A stretch of DNA of 62,344 nucleotides, taken from contig CAJWPI010000007.1 of the NCBI GenBank assembly GCA_913045055.1, forward strand, positions 1-62,344, given 5' to 3'. Below the pieces are notes generated by a model. That model made no database searches. It had not been told where the DNA came from and saw only the letters and a program-made list of their open reading frames with translations. Both the position numbers and the translations under genes were made by a program. Position 1 is the first letter of the stretch, and every line of letters begins with the position of its first letter. Origin of the DNA: an uncultured Gammaproteobacteria bacterium (GTDB lineage: Bacteria; Pseudomonadota; Gammaproteobacteria; Magnimaribacterales; Magnimaribacteraceae). This document shows positions 61,442 through 62,344 of the stretch, in pieces.

Positions 61442-62224
61442 GTGCCTAAAGACTCAGAAAAACTAGACCTTTATGATGAACATGAAGAGATCGTCTCTGT
61501 TAGGGGTAAAAGAGTAAAACGTAGGGGAATCTTTTTACTTCCTAATTTACTCACTACAGCATCTTTATTTTCAGGGTTTTATTCTATTATTTCTGCTATT
61601 CAAGGAGATTTTATTGCTGCCGGAATGGCTATATTTGCTGCACAATTTTTTGATGGTCTTGATGGAAGGGTAGCACGATTGACTAATTCCCAAAGTAAGT
61701 TTGGTGCCCAATATGACAGTTTATGTGATGTAGTTTCTTTCGGACTTGCTCCTGCAATTTCTATCTTTTTATGGGGACTTGATTCTTTAGGACAAGTTGG
61801 TTGGATATTTTCTTTTCTTTATGTAGCTGCTGCAGCCTTACGTTTAGCAAGATTTAATACAAATTTGGGTTCAGAAGACACCTTCTTCAAAGGTTTACCG
61901 AGTCCAGTAGCAGGAGCAACTTTAGCCTATTATGTATGGGCACTTAGCTCAGTTGGGATTCAAGGAGAGAATCTAGGGTTTCTATTAACCTTAGTCTCAG
62001 CTTCTTTAACCGGCCTGTTAGCTATCTTGATGGTTATTAATATTCCTTACTACAGTTTTAAAGAGATTGAATTGAAAAGAAGAGTTCCATTTTTTGCTAT
62101 ATTAGTAGTAGTTTTTGTTTTTGCTTTAATTGCTATTGACCCCCCTTTAGTCCTGGTAAGTTGCGCTATGCTTTATACCTTATCGGGTCCAGCAATTTGG
62201 GTTATAAAGAGCTTAAGGAATTGA
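61442..62224 (+). CDS. pssA: CDP-diacylglycerol-serine O-phosphatidyltransferase
   Basis: A 260-residue integral membrane enzyme that makes phosphatidylserine, the precursor of phosphatidylethanolamine. The CDP-alcohol phosphotransferase motif is complete and exactly spaced: Asp71, Asp74, Gly75, Ala78, Arg79, Gly88, Asp92 and Asp96. Several membrane helices follow. A basic N-terminal extension (KRVKRRG) suggests membrane contact. The start is a GTG at 61442. The ilvBNC-pssA order recurs in related bacteria. Confidence 0.95.
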   Translation: MPKDSEKLDLYDEHEEIVSVRGKRVKRRGIFLLPNLLTTASLFSGFYSIISAIQGDFIAAGMAIFAAQFFDGLDGRVARLTNSQSKFGAQYDSLCDVVSFGLAPAISIFLWGLDSLGQVGWIFSFLYVAAAALRLARFNTNLGSEDTFFKGLPSPVAGATLAYYVWALSSVGIQGENLGFLLTLVSASLTGLLAILMVINIPYYSFKEIELKRRVPFFAILVVVFVFALIAIDPPLVLVSCAMLYTLSGPAIWVIKSLRN

Positions 62225-62244
62225 TATTTAATAGTTATTTACGA

Positions 62245-62273
62245 TTGAGAATTACCTATGCCAAAGGTAATAT
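62245..62273 (+). promoter_or_regulatory. Strong sigma-70 promoter of the tRNA-Ile unit
   Basis: TTGAGA (62245-62250) and TAATAT (62268-62273) are separated by exactly 17 nt; the boxes match 5/6 and 4/6. Transcription would begin near 62280, about 10 nt before the tRNA. It is the best promoter spacing I see in the window. Confidence 0.7.
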
Positions 62274-62290
62274 GCAACTTCCCATTTTAT

Positions 62291-62344
<54 letters not shown>

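Overview
The window is a compact, AT-rich piece of a Gram-negative, gammaproteobacterial chromosome. Lipopolysaccharide and outer-membrane genes (lptE, bamD, tolC), Mpl, gammaproteobacterial-type ParC/ParE and the order bamD-rluD-pgeF all fit this. The low GC, near-absence of spacers, and the mix of P450, acyl-CoA, carotenoid-cleavage and outer-membrane barrel genes suggest a streamlined marine heterotroph of the SAR86 kind. That lineage call is inference. I see no mobile element, phage gene, CRISPR array or rRNA gene.

Layout. 1-5.5 kb: start of a tolC gene (reverse, running off the window), a 26-bp near-palindrome, a peroxiredoxin, and a four-gene operon (P450, DUF7064-like protein, APH-like kinase, small partner protein). 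5.6-12 kb: parE-parC-rmuC, a 33-residue membrane microprotein, and an MBL-fold hydrolase. 12-19.6 kb: argD, a DUF2244 protein, an acyl-CoA dehydrogenase, a CoA-transferase, a cysteine-rich esterase lipoprotein, a hotdog thioesterase, a saccharopine-dehydrogenase-like enoyl reductase and a PDZ protein. 19.7-27.3 kb: PPi-type phosphofructokinase, mpl with an M19 dipeptidase and a Lon-N protein, then a carotenoid oxygenase with a zinc-free reductase, and DedA.

27.3-36 kb is a forward run for NAD and proline synthesis, ribosome maturation and the cell wall: proA-nadD-rsfS-rlmH-mrdA-rodA-mltB-dacA-dat. 36-42.8 kb is a reverse operon: standalone DsbD alpha domain, aroQ, accB, accC, leuS, lptE, holA. 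42.8-51 kb: a PCuAC copper chaperone, an HSL esterase, an unaccompanied YejF-like double ATPase, ilvD, trxA-rho, rsmD, and a flavin reductase with a DUF4399 protein. 51-58 kb: a DUF5916 barrel, bamD, rluD, pgeF, and a tartronate-semialdehyde-reductase-like/glycerate-kinase-like pair. 58-62.3 kb: ilvB-ilvN-ilvC-pssA, then a well-formed promoter and the first part of tRNA-Ile(GAT) at the window edge.

Themes. Seven convergent gene pairs meet with between 4 bp of overlap and 10 bp of gap, leaving no room for ordinary hairpin terminators. Several genes have a -10-like box almost on the start codon and no Shine-Dalgarno, whereas others carry a strong AGGAGA-type site. The most promising possible new biology is the P450/kinase operon, whose last two genes resemble the LvaA-LvaB hydroxyacyl-CoA kinase pair. 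Next come the DsbD-alpha/PCuAC head-to-head pair and the carotenoid oxygenase/reductase pair. Every function is read from sequence motifs and remembered family knowledge; no database search was run.
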